Part shown: positions 13,549-15,321 of the stretch, piece by piece | How positions within the stretch are numbered: position 1 is the first letter of the stretch | Layout: every line of letters begins with the position of its first letter | From: Alteromonadaceae bacterium UBA2620 | GTDB lineage: Bacteria > Pseudomonadota > Gammaproteobacteria > Enterobacterales > Alteromonadaceae | NCBI GenBank assembly: GCA_002339125.1 | Contig: DDJQ01000028.1 | Coordinates: forward strand, 1 to 15,321 | DNA length: 15,321 bases | Direction of reading: 5' to 3' | Translations under genes and position numbers: made by a program | The notes under the pieces: generated by a model | What the model was told of the DNA's origin: nothing | Database searches by the model: none | The model's input: only the letters and a program-made list of their open reading frames with translations

Positions 13549-14190
13549 CTAAACCGTTGCTGTCTGGCCAAAGTCCAGCAGCAGGGTGGCGCCTAAGCCA
13601 AGAAAAATCAGCCCGACCAGTTGTTCCTGACGCACCGCAATGCGCGGATTTTTGGCCATCCAGCGCCCCAATTGATGCGACAGCTGCACCACCAGCAAAT
13701 CACAACAGAGTGCAATCACACTGAACAACAGCCCCAGGACCAGCAAATCCATAATCAAAACATCGCCGGTTGCATGGGTAAACTGCGGTAGAAAGGCAAT
13801 AAAAAACAGCGCGGTTTTAGGGTTACTCAGTTCTACCAGCAAGCTTCTGGACACAATCCGCCGGGTCGATGCCTGAACCGGCTTGCGCAGATGGGGTGCC
13901 GCGGCAAAACGTAACGCGTTAACACCCAGATATATCAGATACAGCGCCCCCAGCACCTTTATCACCGTAAATACCACAGGGACATAAGCTATAACGGCCG
14001 CCAGTCCAAAAGCCGTGGCAATGGCATAACTGGAAGACCCTACTGCCATGCCCAGTGCTGCAGCGGTACCGCCGGTCCTTCCTGAACCCAACGTGCAAGC
14101 CATAATGTACAGATTGGAGGGGCCGGGCGACAAACTGATGATCAGCGTTGCTACCACAAAGGCCATAAGGGTATCGGGCGTTAAGGTCAT
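13549..14190 (-). CDS. LysE/RhtB-family amino acid exporter
   Basis: The 213-aa inner-membrane protein has about six hydrophobic segments. Family hallmarks are present: the N-terminal SPGPSNLYIM (21-30), a glycine-rich loop with ALGMAVGSSSY (45-55), and LSNPKTALFFIAFLPQF (121-137). LysE/RhtB proteins export amino acids or their lactones by proton exchange; the substrate here cannot be told. The ATG at 14190 has no good Shine-Dalgarno, but the protein begins at the usual family position. The upstream intergenic segment (14191-14281) is shared with the divergent glutaredoxin gene; CTTACA followed 16 bp later by GATAAT on the minus strand is a possible promoter. Confidence 0.9.
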   Translation of the reverse strand: MTLTPDTLMAFVVATLIISLSPGPSNLYIMACTLGSGRTGGTAAALGMAVGSSSYAIATAFGLAAVIAYVPVVFTVIKVLGALYLIYLGVNALRFAAAPHLRKPVQASTRRIVSRSLLVELSNPKTALFFIAFLPQFTHATGDVLIMDLLVLGLLFSVIALCCDLLVVQLSHQLGRWMAKNPRIAVRQEQLVGLIFLGLGATLLLDFGQTATV

Positions 14191-14281
14191 GAAATGGATA
14201 ACTTATTATCTTTGAAAAGTAAAGTGTGTAAGGTGAATACGTTATAGTTTATCAACAAATTCAGCCAAAAGGAGTGTCTTA

Positions 14282-14926
14282 ATGTTCACCCTGTATCAAT
14301 ATTTACACTGCCCGTTTTGCGTACGCGCCGATATGGTAGCCAACTATACCGGTGTTCCTCACAAGAAGGTACTGCTGCTTAACGACGACGATGAGACCTG
14401 CCATAAGCTGATTGGCAAAAAAATGGTGCCGATATTACAACCCGACGATGGCACTGCAATGGGCGAAAGCCTGGATATCGTTGATAAAATTTTGTCTTTG
14501 GCTCCGGCAGATAAGCAGTTACAGCCTGCACAGCAAGCTGAAAAAGTTACCACTGTGCTAAGCAAATACAGCAGCGATATGAACGGTTTACTCTTCCCGC
14601 GCAATATCCTTATCGACCAACCGGAGTTTGCAACCGCAGCGGCCCGTGACTATTTTCAGGCGAAAAAAGAAAAAGTGATTGCCATGACCTTTGCCGAAGC
14701 CATGTCGCAGTCAGAACACTACATTGCCCGGGTGAATGAAATGCTCAGCAAACTGCCACCGCTGAAGGCCTCTGCAAGCCTGGGCATGGATGATGTGCTT
14801 ACTTTCCCGTTCCTGCGTAACCTGACCATGGTAAAAGGCCTTCAATGGCCACAACCGGTGGAGCAGTATGTAGATGACATCGCCGCACTGACCGATATTC
14901 ACCTTTACTGGCAGCAAGCCGTTTAA
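14282..14926 (+). CDS. grxB: Glutaredoxin 2
   Basis: The 214-aa glutathione-dependent oxidoreductase has the glutathione S-transferase-like architecture of E. coli Grx2 (215 aa). The thioredoxin-fold N-terminus carries the CPFC active site (C10, C13), the cis-proline segment MVPILQPDDG (48-57) and the glutathione-contacting ESLDIV (62-67). The all-helical C-terminal domain (about 85-214) contains FPRNILI and LTFPFLRNLTMVKGLQWP, matching the Grx2 family. It reduces protein disulfides with glutathione in the cytoplasm. AGGAG lies 7 nt before the ATG, so the start is firm. It is a single gene divergent from the LysE exporter. Confidence 0.95.
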   Translation: MFTLYQYLHCPFCVRADMVANYTGVPHKKVLLLNDDDETCHKLIGKKMVPILQPDDGTAMGESLDIVDKILSLAPADKQLQPAQQAEKVTTVLSKYSSDMNGLLFPRNILIDQPEFATAAARDYFQAKKEKVIAMTFAEAMSQSEHYIARVNEMLSKLPPLKASASLGMDDVLTFPFLRNLTMVKGLQWPQPVEQYVDDIAALTDIHLYWQQAV

Positions 14927-14948
14927 TGCTTAAAAGCCAATCTGTTAC

Positions 14949-14968
14949 GGGCCTTTGGGCCCACTTTT
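14949..14968 (+). terminator. Possible weak terminator after grxB
   Basis: The short 5-bp GC stem GGGCC (14949-14953) / GGCCC (14958-14962) with loop TTTG is followed by ACTTTTCA. The stem is short and the T-run interrupted, so termination may be inefficient. Confidence 0.4.
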
Positions 14969-15204
14969 CATATCGCTCAGGCAAATCCTCGCGAAACCGA
15001 AATCTGTAACTATACTTTTATCCTAAGTAACGGGAAATAAACCAATGGATTCCCCTCAGTTACCGCTATTATTAGCCCAGTTATTCAAGCCCTCCTGAGT
15101 TGTGTAGTCCAGGAACTTACTGACGTGCAGACTATGAATGGATTTATGCGTTTATCGATAGCAAACCTGACGCTACTGTGTATCGGCCTGATTGGCGGAC
15201 TAAT
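14969..15204 (+). other. Region without an intact gene; possible broken start of a downstream gene
   Basis: No complete gene is supported. A TATACT (15011-15016) and a GGGA 9 nt before an ATG at 15045 look like the front of a gene, but that frame stops after 17 codons. A second frame, open from 15041 to the stop at 15248-15250, contains a hydrophobic stretch (LTLLCIGLIGGLMPVSMAEA) from the ATGs at 15134 and 15146. This arrangement of short successive frames just before chemoreceptor coding sequence suggests gene decay or a rearrangement, but it is not proof. Confidence 0.4.
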
Positions 15205-15321
15205 GCCGGTGAGCATGGCAGAGGCTTTGTTGTGGTGGCCGACGAAGTGAGACAACTGGCTACGGCAAGTCGTGGATCATCCGATAAAATATCATCGTTA
15301 CTCGATACGCTGGCGCAAGTA
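15124..15321 (+). pseudogene. 5'-truncated methyl-accepting chemotaxis protein fragment, open at the right edge
   Basis: From 15205 the frame reads AGEHGRGFVVVADEVRQLA, followed by TASRGSSDKISSLLDTLAQV to the window end. This is the conserved distal side of the cytoplasmic hairpin tip of methyl-accepting chemotaxis proteins, which contacts CheA and CheW. The proximal half of the tip (usually ...LLALNAAIEAAR) is absent: upstream codons back to the in-frame TGA at 15121-15123 do not resemble the family, and no ligand-binding, transmembrane or HAMP region is encoded. The only plausible start, GTG at 15178, has no ribosome binding site. I read it as a remnant of a chemoreceptor gene that has lost its 5' part. 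Sequence beyond the window is needed to know how much of the 3' part survives. Confidence 0.55.

Overview
The window looks like chromosomal DNA of a marine gammaproteobacterium, most likely of the Alteromonadales (Alteromonas-like). This rests on the divergent mdh/argR pair, the E. coli-like Mdh, ArgR, Udk and Grx2 proteins, and the large Oar-like TonB-dependent receptor. The assignment is inferred from protein resemblance only; there is no rRNA or other marker. No insertion sequence, integrase, CRISPR array, tRNA or rRNA gene was seen, so most of the window reads as ordinary chromosome.

Layout. 1-1898: malate dehydrogenase (mdh, minus strand) and the arginine repressor (argR, plus strand) diverge from a 344-bp intergenic region. 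That region holds what appear to be three ArgR operators in tandem at exact 21-bp spacing. Strong hairpin terminators flank the pair. 1917-5114: an Oar-type TonB-dependent outer-membrane receptor on the minus strand, converging on argR. 5115-5609: an AT-rich, gene-free stretch with two inverted repeats. 5610-7434: a two-gene overlapping unit made of a membrane-anchored PhnD-like periplasmic binding protein, starting at TTG, and an uncharacterised two-helix membrane protein with a basic C-terminal cytoplasmic domain. This is the least explained part of the window. 7674-9520: a nucleoside salvage operon, udk then a NupC-type transporter. 9627-10466: a stand-alone 2-oxoglutarate/Fe(II) oxygenase of the isopenicillin N synthase fold. 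10509-12589 (minus): a lipoprotein with a transglutaminase-like domain plus TPRs, translationally coupled to a secreted M28 metallopeptidase. 12767-13534: an orphan ParA ATPase. 13549-14190 (minus): a LysE/RhtB exporter. 14282-14926: glutaredoxin 2. 14927-15321: no intact gene, but the end encodes the distal part of a chemoreceptor signalling tip without its first half, apparently a truncated or frameshifted remnant running off the window.

Functional links. NupC imports nucleosides and Udk phosphorylates uridine and cytidine, a clear pathway unit. The PhnD-like protein and its overlapping partner probably work together at the inner membrane as a ligand sensor or a membrane complex (inference). 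The transglutaminase/TPR lipoprotein and the M28 peptidase are both exported and coupled, which suggests a joint envelope role (inference). The remaining genes are individual housekeeping or accessory functions.
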